Notes under the pieces: generated by a model
What the model saw: only the letters and a program-made list of their open reading frames with translations
Told to the model about the DNA's origin: nothing
Databases searched by the model: none
In this document: piece by piece, positions 48,652 through 56,548 of the stretch
Layout of the letters: each line of letters starts with the position of its first letter
Position numbering within the stretch: position 1 is the stretch's first letter
Assembly: GCA_037200985.1 (NCBI GenBank)
Contig: JBBCGJ010000001.1
Coordinates: 1,464,756-1,528,755, forward strand
Length of the DNA stretch: 64,000 bases
From: Rhizomicrobium sp.
GTDB taxonomy: Bacteria; Pseudomonadota; Alphaproteobacteria; Micropepsales; Micropepsaceae
Direction: 5' to 3'
Position numbers and translations under genes: made by a program

Positions 48652-48680
48652 GTGACGGATTTGTGAAGCTAATGCGACAG
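48652..48680 (-). promoter_or_regulatory. PHO box upstream of porin-pstS
   Basis: On the minus strand three 7-mers, CTGTCGC, GCTTCAC and CCGTCAC, are separated by 4-nt AT-rich spacers ATTA and AAAT. This is the PhoB direct-repeat layout (7+4 bp; consensus CTGTCAT). It ends 92 bp before the porin ATG. Confidence 0.72.
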
Positions 48681-48835
48681 CGGATTCGGCGCGCCGATTC
48701 AGGGCATTCCGCCGTGACATCCGGGGCACAGGGCGGAAAAAACGGATTTTCGGCCGCCGGCGCGGGTATAGCGGGCCGAATGCGCCCGGCCGGAACGCCT
48801 ATTCCGCAACGCCCCGCGCCGGGGGCGACTCGCGA

Positions 48836-49321
48836 TTATGCCGGTTGCGCCAGCGCGCCGTATTTGCCGCGATAGAAGACGAGCGGCGGGCCGCCATCCT
48901 GGCGCGAGAAATGGACGACGCGGCCGATCAGGATCGCGTGATCGCCGGCATCGTGCACCGTCTGCGCCTCGCATTCGAAGACCGCCAGCGCATTGGCGAG
49001 CGCCGGCGGGCCGAGCGTCGTCGCACTCAAGGCGATGCCGTCGAGGCTGTGGTTGCCGCGGCTCGCCAGCCGCGACGAGACTTCCTGATGCGCCGTGCCG
49101 AGAATGCTGACGGTGTAGCAGTCGGCCTTGGTAAAAGCCTGGTAACGATCCGATTTGCGGTCCATGCACCAGAGCACCAGCGGCGGATCGAGGGAAACCG
49201 AGGTGAAGGAATTGACGGTGATTCCCATGTGATGCTCGGCGCTGATCATGGTGGTCACGACGGCGACGCCGGTCGGGAAGCTGCCCAGCGCAGTGCGGAA
49301 GGCGCGGGTATCGAAGGTCAT
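48836..49321 (-). CDS. Flavin reductase family protein
   Basis: A 161-aa FMN-binding split-barrel protein of the Flavin_Reduct family (HpaC/NtaB-like). It shows FRTALGSFPTGVAVVTTMIS near 8-27, GITVNSFTSVSLDPPLVLWC near 33-52, SRLASRGNHSLDGIAL near 83-98 and the C-terminal PPLVFYRGKYGAL. Such enzymes supply FMNH2 to two-component monooxygenases; none is next to it. Monocistronic, divergent from motB. Confidence 0.9.
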   Translation of the reverse strand: MTFDTRAFRTALGSFPTGVAVVTTMISAEHHMGITVNSFTSVSLDPPLVLWCMDRKSDRYQAFTKADCYTVSILGTAHQEVSSRLASRGNHSLDGIALSATTLGPPALANALAVFECEAQTVHDAGDHAILIGRVVHFSRQDGGPPLVFYRGKYGALAQPA

Positions 49322-49436
49322 GGCGTTTCACACTCGGTTAAGCGGCGATCAGGCATTGTTCGCAGGTTAGGCGAGGCATGGTGCGGCGCAAAGACCGCTC
49401 CACCCGTCTACGGGTGATAGAGCGGGATCAAGGGCC

Positions 49437-50357
49437 ATGGCCAGCGACGGCGCGGTCGTCATCAAGCGCATCAAGAAGGGCGGTCACGGCGGCCATCACG
49501 GCGGCGCGTGGAAAGTCGCCTATGCCGACTTCGTGACGGCGATGATGGCGTTCTTCCTTCTCATGTGGCTGATCAACACGACCACGCCGGAACAGAAGCG
49601 CGGCATCGCCGACTATTTCGCACCGCAGAGCATCGCCGAAACCATCAGCGGCGCCGGCAGCGTGCTCGGCGGCAAGGTGATGAGCGAAGACAATTCCAAG
49701 GCCGGCGGCGCGGCCTCGGTGTTCCAGAAGAACAGCCCGACCTCGCCCGCCACGCCCACCCGCTCGACCCAGACCGGCACCGCCCATGGCGGCGCCTCCG
49801 ACGCCGACAGCCAGGGCGCCGCGGGCGCGGCCGACGGCAACGGCACGGCCTCCACCCAGGACGGCGATTTCGAACATGCCGCCGAAGCCATCCACCAGGC
49901 GATCCAGGACAATCCCGACATCGCGACGCTCTCCAAGCAGGTGATCATCGACAACACGCCGGAGGGCCTGCGCATCCAGCTGGTCGACCAGGACGGCCGC
50001 CCGATGTTTCAGCAGGGCACCGCCGAGCCGATGCCTTACACCAAGCGGCTGCTCGCCGAGATCGGCAAGATCATCGACCGGCTGCCGAATCGCGTGTCGA
50101 TCGGCGGCCACACCGAGGCGACGCCGTTCGAGGGCCCCGGCGGCACCACCAATTGGGAATTGTCCTCGGCGCGGGCCAATGCGGCGCGGGCGCTGCTCAC
50201 ATCCGGCGGGCTGGTCCAGGACCGCATCTATGAGGTCGCCGGCAAGGCCGGGTCGGAGCCGCTCCTGCCGGAAGACCCCAACGCCTCGGCCAATCGCCGG
50301 CTCAGCATCGTGCTCCTGCGCGAGGCGCCGCCGGTGCCGCCGGGCCATCAACTGTAA
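49437..50357 (+). CDS. motB: Flagellar motor protein MotB
   Basis: A 306-aa stator protein. A basic N-terminus, then the transmembrane segment with the proton-path Asp31 (YADFVTAMMAFFLLMWLINT), a long low-complexity linker (about 75-140, Ser/Thr/Gly-rich), and an OmpA-like peptidoglycan domain (about 185-295: SIGGHTEATPFEGPGGT, LSSARANAARALLTSGG, NRRLSIVLL). motA is not adjacent. The ATG follows GGGCC only weakly. Presence implies a motile relative. Confidence 0.94.
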   Translation: MASDGAVVIKRIKKGGHGGHHGGAWKVAYADFVTAMMAFFLLMWLINTTTPEQKRGIADYFAPQSIAETISGAGSVLGGKVMSEDNSKAGGAASVFQKNSPTSPATPTRSTQTGTAHGGASDADSQGAAGAADGNGTASTQDGDFEHAAEAIHQAIQDNPDIATLSKQVIIDNTPEGLRIQLVDQDGRPMFQQGTAEPMPYTKRLLAEIGKIIDRLPNRVSIGGHTEATPFEGPGGTTNWELSSARANAARALLTSGGLVQDRIYEVAGKAGSEPLLPEDPNASANRRLSIVLLREAPPVPPGHQL

Positions 50358-50426
50358 TCGACCGCCAGACTGGCGCACGCGCCCCAAGTTTTGTCATAGT
50401 CGGGGCGTGGGAGTCCGGGTTCGCAC

Positions 50427-51158
50427 GTGACCGAGCAGCACAACGCACGCGTACCGCAGTTTTTCCTGACGCCCGGCGGGCCTTGCCCCTATTTGCCCGG
50501 CCGGATCGAGCGCAAGGTCTTCGCCCGGCTGTCCGGCACCTTCGCCCAGCCCTTGAGCGAGGCGCTGACCCATTCCGGCTTCCGCCGCAGCCAGTCCATC
50601 GCCTACCGCCCGGCCTGCGAGGGCTGCTCGGCCTGCGTCTCGGTCCGCATCCTGGTCAACGAATTCGCGATCTCCCGCAGCTTCCGGCGGGTGGAGAAGC
50701 ACAATGCCGACCTGGTGCGCAGCGAGGTCGTGGCGGAGGCCACCCGCGAGCAGTTCGCGCTGCTCCGGACCTATCTCGACTCCCGCCACGCAGGAGGCGG
50801 CATGTCGGACATGGGCCTGTTCGACTATGTCGCCATGGTCGAGGAGACGCCGGTCGACACCCAGATCGTCGAGTACCGCCGCGCCTCGAAGGATGGGCGG
50901 CCCGGCGCGCTGATCGCCTGCGCCCTGACCGATGTGCTGCGCGACGGCGTATCGATGGTCTACAGCTTCTTCCATCCGGGCGAGGACGCGCGGAGCCTCG
51001 GCACCCACATGATCCTGGACCATATCCGCGACGCCAAGAGCCGCGGGCTGCCGCATGTCTATCTCGGCTATTGGGTCGAGGGCAGCGAGAAGATGTCCTA
51101 CAAGACCCGCTTCCGCCCGATGGAGGCGCTGGGCCGCGAAGGTTGGGCGCGGATTTAG
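50427..51158 (+). CDS. bpt: Aspartate/glutamate leucyltransferase (Bpt)
   Basis: A 243-aa N-degron enzyme that moves Leu from Leu-tRNA to proteins with N-terminal Asp or Glu, marking them for ClpSAP. It shows PCPYLPGRIERKVFARL near 18-34, GFRRSQSIAYRPACEGCSAC near 51-70 (Cys cluster), SDMGLFDYVAMVEETPVDT near 127-145 and the C-terminal LGYWVEGSEKMSYKTRFRPM. Start is GTG 50427. It is the last housekeeping gene before the accessory island. Confidence 0.93.
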   Translation: MTEQHNARVPQFFLTPGGPCPYLPGRIERKVFARLSGTFAQPLSEALTHSGFRRSQSIAYRPACEGCSACVSVRILVNEFAISRSFRRVEKHNADLVRSEVVAEATREQFALLRTYLDSRHAGGGMSDMGLFDYVAMVEETPVDTQIVEYRRASKDGRPGALIACALTDVLRDGVSMVYSFFHPGEDARSLGTHMILDHIRDAKSRGLPHVYLGYWVEGSEKMSYKTRFRPMEALGREGWARI

Positions 51159-51509
51159 AAAACGCGCCGCACATTCGAACGGAAAAGACGGTTCGAAGGA
51201 CGGGAAGTTCGCGCAATGCCTTGAGGCGACTTCCATTTCGGCGAGGATAGATGGTCTGGCGGCGCGATAACGCATGCGACAGTCGTCCAAATGCTTGCAA
51301 TTTTCGGGATATAGATGAGATGGTGCTTGGACCGACTCGGTTCAAGGGGTGGGTGCTCTCCTAAACCGCCCCTCGGTGTCCTAGTTCGTTCTGGAGGGTG
51401 TCCGAGTTAGGTGGGACGTTGTGCATGATGCAATGGTGGGATTAGGACTCATCCGCATTTCTAGCGAGATGAGGCACAACCCCGACGCCCGCACTTGTTC
51501 GGGACCAAT

Positions 51510-51541
51510 GCGGCGGTAATGCACTTCGCCATTACCGCCGC
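51510..51541. repeat. 11-bp hairpin in the gene-free stretch
   Basis: GCGGCGGTAAT (51510-51520) pairs perfectly with ATTACCGCCGC (51531-51541) around a 10-nt loop. No T-run follows. It may be part of a structured RNA or a protein-binding site. Confidence 0.45.
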
Positions 51542-51679
51542 GTTCTTGGAACTGCGAGGTGTAGCCCTCTCCCGAAGGTGATGACGTTATCACTCACTCA
51601 GAATGCGTGAGATGTTTTGACCATCGATTCGTAGGACGAGTCTTTCAACGGAGACGGCGCTCCAGATTGGCGGGATTTT

Positions 51680-51845
51680 CGGTGGTGCGAAAGTTCGATC
51701 TCTCAGACCAAATATGCGCTGGCTGGCGCAATTTTATTACATTTCCAGAAAGTATATATGTTTCAGTAGGTTAATGGGTGTAAAAGGGCCAAATTTTTAC
51801 CATTCAATTTATATTTGATCTGGGAGTTGAACCTTCGCACCACCG
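51680..51845. repeat. 166-bp element bounded by long inverted repeats (MITE-like)
   Basis: The left 36 bp (51680-51715) and the right 35 bp (51811-51845) are inverted copies: both read CGGTGGTGCGAA from the outside, then GTTC, CTC, CAGA and CAAATAT, with 31 of 36 positions identical and one gap. The 95-bp interior is AT-rich and has no open frame. Such a form suits a miniature inverted-repeat transposon or a hairpin RNA. No target duplication is seen (TTTT left, TTAT right). Confidence 0.65.
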
Positions 51846-51938
51846 TTATTGTTTTCTTCATGCGGAAACGTGATATTCCGCCTGTCGGGTGCCGCTGGTC
51901 GGCTCGATATGGATCATCCCAGCCCGACAACAAATTCC

Positions 51939-51969
51939 GCCCCGCACCTCATCGGTGCGGGGCTTTTTT
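51939..51969 (+). terminator. Strong plus-strand intrinsic terminator
   Basis: GCCCCGCACC pairs perfectly with GGTGCGGGGC around a 5-nt loop and is followed by TTTTTT. On the plus strand no open frame leads into it, so it would end a transcript from the gene-free stretch. Its right part overlaps the last codons and stop of the minus-strand DUF3800 gene. Confidence 0.85.
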
Positions 51970-52458
51970 CTGGAACTCAGTCCACCCGAGACGCGCAAAT
52001 TCGATCAACTCGGAGGCGTCCAGGAATACCTTTAATCCGTCAAGACGGTCTTGGTTTGGCCGCCGATAGAAGAACGGGAGCAGCCGTTCAAAATAAGGAT
52101 ACGTCAAATCCCGGCTCTTGAACGCACGATAGACATTGTAGGCGCACAAATCAGCGAGTTGAACGCCGTTGGACAACTCGCTGCGAGCGAAGAATGGATA
52201 TTCGATGATGTGCCGGAATTTTAGGTTCTGATTTCCACTCCGCTGGAAAAAGGCGTGTTTCATAGCAACAGCACGATTTAACTGGATGCTCGTATCGTCC
52301 ATGACGATCAGCGCATTATGCTTCGGATGATATATGTTCATAAAATTCTCGATGCGCTCGAGAATTAGTTCGTACGCCTTCTTATGGAGAATTTCGTGTG
52401 TGATGTGGTCGTGCAAGTGCCGTTTATCAATTACGACTGCAAAGATCGTCGCGTGGCA
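51949..52458 (-). pseudogene. DUF3800 protein, 3' fragment (interrupted by IS5-family element)
   Basis: This part codes the C-terminal two thirds of a DUF3800 protein: ATIFAVVIDKRHLHDHITHE, then ILERIENFMNIYHPKHNALIVMDD split over the middle, RAVAMKHAFFQRSGNQNLKF, and RSELSNGVQLADLCAYNVYR. It has no start of its own. The 5' part is on the other side of the IS at 53288-53643. DUF3800 proteins have an RNase H-like fold and are often found in accessory islands; the role is not settled. Confidence 0.85.
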
Positions 52459-52466
52459 AGGGTCTA

Positions 52467-53287
52467 GGGTCCAGACTCATAAAGTCCACCACACGATAGC
52501 AGCGACGAGGCATACGGAGGCTAGGAAGTTTCTGGCGAGCCTGTCGTAGCGTGTGGCGATGCGCCTGAAGTCCTTGAGGCGGCAGAAGGCGTTCTCGATC
52601 TTGTGTCGCTGCTTGTAGGATTTTCTGTCGAAGCTGAAGGGCTGCTTGCGGTTCGATCTGTTGGGCACGACGGGCTTGGTGCCGCGCGCCGTCAGCCATA
52701 ATCGCAGTTCTTCGCTGTCGTAGGCTTTGTCGCCGAGCAGCTTCTTGGCGATCTTGCTTCGGCGGATGAGACGCTGGGCCGGCGGGCAATCGTGCGCCTG
52801 GCCGCCGGTCAGGAGGATGGAAAGAAGACGGCCCTTAGCATCTGCGATTGCGTGGATTTTCGTGTTTCGCCCGCCGCGCGAGCGGCCGATCGCCTGCTTA
52901 AGCTCCCCCTTTTTGCGCCCGATGCCGAGCGGTGGGCTTTGACATGCGTCGAGTCGATCATCTGGGTATCGGTGGATCGTCCGCGCTCCGCCAATTTGCG
53001 GAACAGCCGCTCCCAGATGCCGCGCTCGGCCCAGCGCACGAAGCGATTGTAGATTGTCGTATGGGGGCCGTATTCCGGCGGGCAGTCGCACCACCGGCAG
53101 CCGCTCTTCAAGACATGTAGGATGCCGCTGATTACGCGACGGTCGTCCACACGATCTTTGCCGCGCACGTCCGTCGGCAAGTGCGGCTCGATCCGAAGCC
53201 ATTGCTCGTCGCTCAGCCAAAACAGGTTGTTCCGCATCCCAATGCCTCCGAATCACGAAGCAACGGAATCATCAACCGATTCAACCG
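52467..53287 (-). mobile_element. IS5-family insertion sequence
   Basis: About 820 bp inside the DUF3800 gene. The ends are approximate: left GGGTCCAGACTCAT (from 52467) and, read inward from the right, CGGTTGAATCGG (from 53287) share GGT and GA(C/A)TC with a 2-nt gap, so the inverted repeats are imperfect. No clean target duplication was found; CAA occurs on both flanks. The single transposase gene has a frameshift site. The codon and base make-up differ little from the chromosome. Confidence 0.8.
52477..53237 (-). CDS. IS5-family transposase, two frames joined by -1 frameshift
   Basis: The first frame (ATG 53237) reads MRNNLFWLSDEQWLRIEPHL, the DUF4096-like helix-turn-helix, and MIDSTHVKAHRSASGAKRGS with the first catalytic Asp. 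The second frame, one base back, continues GRKKGELKQAIGRSRGGRNT, LGDKAYDSEELR (second Asp) and QRHKIENAFCRLKDFRRIAT (Glu) to 52477. The switch lies at the run AAAAAGGGGG (minus strand; 52905-52914), a normal slippery site for this family. The joined protein is about 252 aa and has its full DDE set. Confidence 0.85.
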
Positions 53288-53643
53288 ACAATGACTTTTT
53301 TGGGTTTCGGCCCTAATTGCTCGTAAAATTTGTTCGCGAGCCGCGTGCGGTCATCATCGGTTAGTCCAGACAGAAAAGGGCTTTTGTTCGTGCGTTCTTT
53401 CACATTTCGCAGCCAATTTGATTTGACTTCACAATCTGCGAGGTCAAAGGGCCCCTTTCCTTCGCGTCGAAGCCATCCCTCCAACTCAAGTTTGAGCAGT
53501 GAGATTTCGCGATCGAATTTTCGCCAGTTGTTTTCAAAAATGCCCACGGCAAGAAGGACGTAGATATGATCCTTCTCCGGACGCCCATTTCCGCCCACGT
53601 CGGGATCTCGGCTGCCGCTTTCATCGAAATAGAAGAGATACAT
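53288..53643 (-). pseudogene. DUF3800 protein, 5' fragment
   Basis: Codes the N-terminal part: MYLFYFDESGSRDPDVGGNG (the DESG motif), HIYVLLAVGIFENNWRKFDR, and TRLANKFYEQLGPKPKKVIV, then enters the IS and stops at a TGA. The start ATG is at 53643. Read with 51949-52458 it makes one protein of about 290 aa before the insertion. Simple removal of the IS with one CAA copy does not restore the frame, so the junction may have decayed. Confidence 0.83.
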
Positions 53644-53807
53644 GGCGCAATTCCGATGGAGCTTTTCCCGATAACGTTATTATCTAGTCGCTGACAGACA
53701 GGTCCAAATCAATTTTCAATTCAGCAGGATCGCTCTCGGCGTCATAAATTTCTGAGACGTTCATCGGGGAAGGAATCGTCATCGCTAGGTTCCTCACGGA
53801 GGCTGCA

Positions 53808-54035
53808 ATGGACGAGCCCTATTTTAGCGCCAGCATCGACAACTCGACTTCGCTGTGTCTGTCGCCATTGAGTGATCGCGGCGCGGCGGCCACCAGCCTC
53901 GACCCGAATCACGCAGAAGCGTACTTTCTTTACGAAAGAACCCAAACGGATGGCGACCCGGAAATATCAGTAATCGCACAGGTATCGACATCAGACGCGG
54001 CCCTTAGGCCGAGTAAACTGCTGAATCTGGAGTAG
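53808..54035 (+). CDS. Possible small protein (75 aa), unknown
   Basis: Not recognised. A GGAGG lies 5 nt before the ATG at 53808, a good ribosome site. The product (MDEPYFSASIDNSTSLCLSP..., with LDPNHAEAYFLYERTQTDGD near 32-51 and a leucine end) is acidic, has no transmembrane segment and has protein-like composition. A 10-bp hairpin follows at 54073-54097. It lies in the accessory island between the DUF3800 gene and the GNAT gene. Confidence 0.5.
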   Translation: MDEPYFSASIDNSTSLCLSPLSDRGAAATSLDPNHAEAYFLYERTQTDGDPEISVIAQVSTSDAALRPSKLLNLE

Positions 54036-54072
54036 TGCAGGCTCTACGGTAAATCGCCTCACCTTCAAGCTT

Positions 54073-54097
54073 TGCGGCGTGTCGGTCACACGCCGCA
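54073..54097. terminator. Hairpin after the 75-aa frame
   Basis: TGCGGCGTGT (54073-54082) pairs perfectly with ACACGCCGCA (54088-54097) around CGGTC. No T-run. It sits between the convergent 75-aa frame and GNAT gene and may act for both. Confidence 0.45.
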
Positions 54098-54130
54098 GCC
54101 TCCCAATTGTACCATTCCCGTTGCACAGCC

Positions 54131-54619
54131 TCACGCCGCGCGCCACATCTCCAACTCGTCGTAGAACACCCCGCCCACCTTCATCGAGCGGGGCTTGCGG
54201 CCGGTCACGGCGAAGCCGTGGCGCTCGTATAGCTTGATGGCGCGGGTGTTTTCGGATTCGACGGTCAGCACCAGCTGCTCCGCCCTGCCCTTCGCGTAAT
54301 CGATGAAATTCGTCATCAGCGCATCCGCCGCGCCGGTGCCCCGGACGGCCTCGCGGACATACATCGCGCCCAGATGCGCGACATGCGCCGTCTTCTTCGA
54401 AGTGCTCTCCGTCGAGAAGGCGTTGATGCCCATGAGCGCGCCGTCGACAAACACGCCGAACCAGATGCGGGTCTCCAGATGCTCGCGCCAGCGTTCGAGC
54501 GGAAAGGCGCCTTCGACGTCGGGATCGGCCGAGAACGCGGTCGGGTGCAGGCGCAGCGCCTCCAGCCGGATGTCGCGCAGCGCCTCCGCGTCGCCGGCGG
54601 TCAGGCGGCGGACGATCAC
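54131..54619 (-). CDS. GNAT-family N-acetyltransferase
   Basis: A 162-aa acetyltransferase. Start VIVRRLTAGDAEALRDIRLE, acetyl-CoA motif MYVREAVRGTGAADALMTNF near 86-105, and LVLTVESENTRAIKLYERHG near 116-135. The GTG start at 54619 overlaps the metG stop (GTGA), so the two genes are coupled. The substrate is unknown. Confidence 0.88.
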   Translation of the reverse strand: MIVRRLTAGDAEALRDIRLEALRLHPTAFSADPDVEGAFPLERWREHLETRIWFGVFVDGALMGINAFSTESTSKKTAHVAHLGAMYVREAVRGTGAADALMTNFIDYAKGRAEQLVLTVESENTRAIKLYERHGFAVTGRKPRSMKVGGVFYDELEMWRAA

Positions 54620-56328
54620 GCTTGCGTGCCGCCGAAGCGGGCGCGCCACTCCGCGACCTGCTCGTCGGTGATCTTGGCGAACAGGACCGGCGGCGGATCG
54701 ATCGTCTGGCCGGGCTCGAGCTGGTCGAGGAACTGCGCCATCGGCGCGTCCGGCCAGGGGACGATCGGCGGCGCCGGCATGATCGCCTGGTGGATGTGGC
54801 GCGAAATGGCCGGCATCACCGGCCAGCACAGATGGCCCAGCAGATGGACGAGGTTGAGCCCCATGCGGACGCCCGCCGCGGCGCGGTCGCGGTCGGTCTT
54901 GATCGCCGTCCAGGGCGCCGCCCGGGTGATGTATTCGTTGGCGACGACACAGATCGCGCGCAACTCGGACAGGGCTTTGCGGAACTCGCAATTCTCCAGA
55001 TAATCCGTGTACCGAGCAATCAGCGTGTCGAGCTCGGCGCAGACCGCCTGCTCCTCCGGGCCGTAGGCGCCCTCGCCCGGCACCTTGGCGTCGAATTTCG
55101 CGGCGCAGTATTTGGTGATCCGGTTGACGAAATTGCCCAGGACGTCGTTGAGGTCCTTGTTGATCACGCCGGCGAAATGCTCCCAGGTGAAATTGGTGTC
55201 GGCGCTTTCCGGCGCGTTCGCCATCAGGTAATAGCGCCAGTAATCCGCCGGCAGGATGTCGAGCGCGCCGTCCATGAAGATGCCGCGCTTGCCGGAGGTC
55301 GAGAACTTGCCGCCGTCGTAATTGATGTAGTTGAAGCCCTTCAGCCGGTCGACCTTGTGCCAGGGCTCGCCGGTTCCCAGGATCATCGCGGGGAAGATGA
55401 TGGTGTGGAAGGGGACGTTGTCCTTGCCCATGAACTCGACATAGGTGACGTCCTTGGCGTCGTACCACCAGCTCCGCCAGGCCGCGTCGTCGAGCCGGTT
55501 CTTGTCGGCCCATTCCTTGGTCGCGGCGATGTACTCGATCGGCGCGTCGAACCAGACATAGAACACCTTGCCCTCGAGCTTGCCGTCGGCGATGTCGTCC
55601 GGCACGGGAAAGCCCCATTCGAGATCGCGGGTGATGCCGCGGTCCTGCAGGCCCTCGTCCAGCCATTTGTTGGCGATGGAGGTGACGAGCACCGGCCAAT
55701 CGTTTTTGTGGCCCGCGATCCAGGCGCGCAGCTCGTCGACGAATTTGGACTGCTTGAGGAAGAGGTGGACGCTGTCGCGGATCTCGATGTCCTTCGCGCC
55801 GGAGACCGCCGAGCGCGGCTCGATCAGGTCGACCGGATCGAGGACGCGGGTGCAGTTCTCGCACTGGTCGCCCCGGGCGTTGGCGTAGCCGCAATGCGGA
55901 CAGGTGCCGATGACGTAGCGGTCGGGCAGGAAGCGGCCGTCGGTCGCCGAATAGGCCTGCTTGGTGGTGCGGACGTCGAGATGGCCGTTGGCCCAGAGCC
56001 GGCGCGCGAAATGCCAGGTGAGCTCGCGGTTCTGCTCCGACGAGGAGCGGCCGAAATGGTCCCAGGAGAGGCCGAAGCGGGCGCCGAGATCGGCCTGCAC
56101 CGCGTGCCATTTGTCGCAATAGTCGGCGACGGGGATGCCGTCCTCGGCGGCGGCGAGCTCGATGGGGGCGCCGTGCTCGTCGGTGGCGCAGATCGCCAGC
56201 GTCTCGTAGCCCCGCGCCCGGCAGAAGCGGGCATAGACGTCCGCCGGCAGCATCGAGCCCACGAGATTGCCCAGATGCTTGACGCCGTTGACGGACGGGA
56301 TGGCGGAGGTGATGAGGACGCGTTTCAT
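54616..56328 (-). CDS. metG: Methionyl-tRNA synthetase
   Basis: A 570-aa class I synthetase. The HIGH-type motif is SVNGVKHLGNLVGS near 12-25, the zinc knuckle CPHCGYANARGDQCENC near 144-160, and the KMSKS region is GGKFSTSGKRG near 337-347. These departures from the textbook motifs are the rule in this alphaproteobacterial subfamily. The C-terminal half is the anticodon-binding helical domain. Length is normal for the type without the dimerisation tail. Confidence 0.95.
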   Translation of the reverse strand: MKRVLITSAIPSVNGVKHLGNLVGSMLPADVYARFCRARGYETLAICATDEHGAPIELAAAEDGIPVADYCDKWHAVQADLGARFGLSWDHFGRSSSEQNRELTWHFARRLWANGHLDVRTTKQAYSATDGRFLPDRYVIGTCPHCGYANARGDQCENCTRVLDPVDLIEPRSAVSGAKDIEIRDSVHLFLKQSKFVDELRAWIAGHKNDWPVLVTSIANKWLDEGLQDRGITRDLEWGFPVPDDIADGKLEGKVFYVWFDAPIEYIAATKEWADKNRLDDAAWRSWWYDAKDVTYVEFMGKDNVPFHTIIFPAMILGTGEPWHKVDRLKGFNYINYDGGKFSTSGKRGIFMDGALDILPADYWRYYLMANAPESADTNFTWEHFAGVINKDLNDVLGNFVNRITKYCAAKFDAKVPGEGAYGPEEQAVCAELDTLIARYTDYLENCEFRKALSELRAICVVANEYITRAAPWTAIKTDRDRAAAGVRMGLNLVHLLGHLCWPVMPAISRHIHQAIMPAPPIVPWPDAPMAQFLDQLEPGQTIDPPPVLFAKITDEQVAEWRARFGGTQA

Positions 56329-56548
56329 AGGCCTGCTCGAAAAGGGGCGCGCAGATTAGCGGCTTGCGCGGGAGCGTCCACCCTTACGGGCTGGGAGGCT
56401 GCCTTGCCAAGGGCCGGGCGGGTCCGCCGCGCCTGCCCCGAAGCAATCGGGGCATTGAAAACGCAACGGCAGAACATAGCTCCTTGCCGGGGGATCGCGG
56501 GGATCCGTCCCGTGGCTCGCCGGGAGGGCCGGCAGAGGGGGCAAGCCG

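Larger units (their letters stand above)
51159..51938. other. Gene-free accessory stretch with repeats and a strong terminator at its end
   Basis: A 780-bp stretch without a supported gene; the right half is clearly AT-richer than the rest. It holds a small hairpin after bpt (TTCGAAC/GTTCGAA, about 51174-51197), imperfect direct repeats of GGTGTCC-AGTT near 51375-51410, a hairpin at 51510-51541, a 166-bp inverted-repeat element at 51680-51845, and ends in a strong plus-strand terminator. A noncoding transcript is possible. Confidence 0.5.

Noticed and set aside
52477-53237. Transposase frameshift as evidence of a dead IS
   Set aside because: The A5G5 run with a -1 shift is a programmed slippery site in IS5-family elements, and all DDE residues are present.
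54616-56328. Unusual HIGH and KMSKS motifs in MetG as a sign of an antibiotic-resistant second enzyme
   Set aside because: NGVKHLGN and KFSTS are the normal forms in this alphaproteobacterial MetG subfamily, as I recall from Rhodobacter-type sequences.
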